Shown here one piece after another: positions 63,130 through 64,000 of a DNA stretch of 64,000 nucleotides. The stretch spans positions 744,001 to 808,000 of the forward strand of contig NZ_CP038462.1 of NCBI RefSeq assembly GCF_004777465.1. Direction: 5' to 3'. The translations under genes and the position numbers were made by a program. Source of the DNA: Nocardioides daphniae (lineage in GTDB: Bacteria > Actinomycetota > Actinomycetes > Propionibacteriales > Nocardioidaceae). Under the pieces are notes generated by a model. The model was not told the origin of the DNA. It made no database searches and saw only the letters and a program-made list of their open reading frames with translations. Every line of letters starts with the position of its first letter. The stretch's first letter is position 1.

Positions 63130-64000
63130 GTGAGCACAGTGGTGTCCCAGCCGTCAGGGGCCGACGCTGCCGTGCCGACCCGGCCCCTTCCGGCGTGGCC
63201 GCTGCTCTGGCTCTTCGGGCCGTTCCTGCTGTGGTGGGCGCTCGGGCTCTCCGACTCGATGTGGATCCCCGCGGCCGGGGTGATGGCCTACCAGCTCGTC
63301 TCCCGGGGGCACGTCCAGGCGCCGCGAGGCTTCGGCGTGTGGCTCCTGCTCATGGTGTGGATCACCTTCGCCACGCTCCGCGTCGCCTCCGGCGGCGACC
63401 TCATCGGGGGGCTCTACCGTCTGGCGCTCTACTACTCGCTCACGGTGATCTTCCTGTACGTCTACAACGCGCGTACGACGCTCACCGTGCGGAGGGTGAC
63501 GGGCATCCTCACGCTCTGGTTCATCACGCTCGTCATCGGCGGCTACCTCGGGATCTTCTTCCCGGCGGCCGAGTTCACCACCCCGATGAGCAAGGTCATC
63601 CCGGGCGGGCTGCTGCAGAACCCGATGATCCACGACATGGTCGTCCGGCCGCTGTCGCAGTTCGACGACGGCTACAACCAGTTCGAGCCGCGCCCCAACG
63701 TGCCGTTCCTGTACACGAACAACTGGGGCAACGTGTACTCGATGCTGCTGCCGCTCGTGGCGGTCTACATGCTCGAGGTGCGCGGCACCAGGCGCTACTG
63801 GTACGTGCTGGCGCTCTTCCCGATCTCGGCCGTCCCCGCCCTGCTGACGCTGAACCGGGGGATGTTCCTGGGGATCGGCCTGACCATCGTCTACGTCGCG
63901 GTACGGCTGGCGCTCCAGCGGCACTACAAGGCGATCGTCGGGGTGCTGGGCCTGGGCCTGGTCGGCCTGGTCCTCTACAACGTGCTGCCGGTCGCGGAGC
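63130..64000 (+). CDS. O-antigen ligase/Wzy-like membrane protein, 3'-partial
   Basis: The reading frame from GTG 63130 is open to the end of the window (290 residues seen). It has many predicted helices: PLLWLFGPFLLWWALGL, LYYSLTVIFLYVY, ILTLWFITLVIGGYLGIFF, YVLALFPISAVPALLTL and AIVGVLGLGLVGLVLY. A large extracellular loop holds NPMIHDMVVRPLSQFDDGYN and RPNVPFLYTNNWGNVYSMLL, a region typical of O-antigen ligase family proteins. It would polymerise or transfer the glycan. The end lies beyond the window. Confidence 0.82.
   Translation, partial: MSTVVSQPSGADAAVPTRPLPAWPLLWLFGPFLLWWALGLSDSMWIPAAGVMAYQLVSRGHVQAPRGFGVWLLLMVWITFATLRVASGGDLIGGLYRLALYYSLTVIFLYVYNARTTLTVRRVTGILTLWFITLVIGGYLGIFFPAAEFTTPMSKVIPGGLLQNPMIHDMVVRPLSQFDDGYNQFEPRPNVPFLYTNNWGNVYSMLLPLVAVYMLEVRGTRRYWYVLALFPISAVPALLTLNRGMFLGIGLTIVYVAVRLALQRHYKAIVGVLGLGLVGLVLYNVLPVAE

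Noticed and set aside
63154..63924. Minus-strand frame at the right edge
   Set aside because: His/Glu/Arg shadow of the membrane protein that starts at GTG 63130.

Overview
The window comes from a very GC-rich actinobacterium, most likely a member of the Nocardioidaceae (Nocardioides-like). The basis is the base composition, GTG/ATG starts with GTGA/ATGA overlaps, HemQ-type haem synthesis, DUF3000 next to RNase D, two DUF222/HNH proteins, a LigC/PrimPol pair and a CebR-type cellobiose system. The genus call is inference. No insertion sequence, phage or CRISPR array was seen.

Layout. 1-5.7 kb: 3' part of the DEAH-box helicase gene hrpA, a broken DUF222/HNH gene and a hypothetical gene. 5.7-7.9 kb: a PemK/MazF-like gene behind a possible structured leader, then an orphan sugar-binding lipoprotein. 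8-19.3 kb: a core block (rnd, DUF3000, hemE, then hemG, hemQ, an SRPBCC gene and msrB) interrupted between hemE and hemG by a five-gene organosulfur operon (sfnG, sfnB, an SsuD/MsuD-like monooxygenase, an FMN reductase and a flavin reductase) next to a truncated LysR gene. 19.3-22.1 kb: an intact DUF222/HNH gene and the zinc chaperone gene aztD with a Zur-like box. 22.2-32.1 kb: a surface-polymer block (cytidylyltransferase, LicD-methyltransferase fusion, coiled-coil protein, GT4-Stealth fusion, sulfotransferase) lying between a LigD-type primase-polymerase gene and ligC. 32.2-39.3 kb: an odd tRNA-Gln(UUG) and a cebEFG-bglC-cebR cluster with a divergent ATPase gene and two CebR-type operators. 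39.3-48.1 kb: a chemotaxis receptor, glmU, prs, a ceramidase-TetR pair, rplY and pth. 48.2-64 kb: an exopolysaccharide locus (polyprenyl glycosylphosphotransferase, GT2, chain-length protein, lipoprotein, two very large tandem secreted proteins, acyltransferase, methyltransferase, Wzx-type flippase, start of a Wzy/O-antigen-ligase-like protein).

How the genes work together. SfnG and the SsuD/MsuD-like enzyme would use reduced FMN from the two reductases to release sulfite or sulfinate from sulfones and sulfonates. CebEFG would import cello-oligosaccharides, BglC would hydrolyse them, and CebR would control both directions of the ceb intergenic region. The polysaccharide locus carries the parts of a Wzx/Wzy-type pathway.

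Caution. About seventeen single-base frame breaks occur in otherwise well-conserved genes, several of them housekeeping (hrpA, rnd, hemG). This looks like consensus error in the sequence rather than gene decay, so products are described as if the frames were joined.
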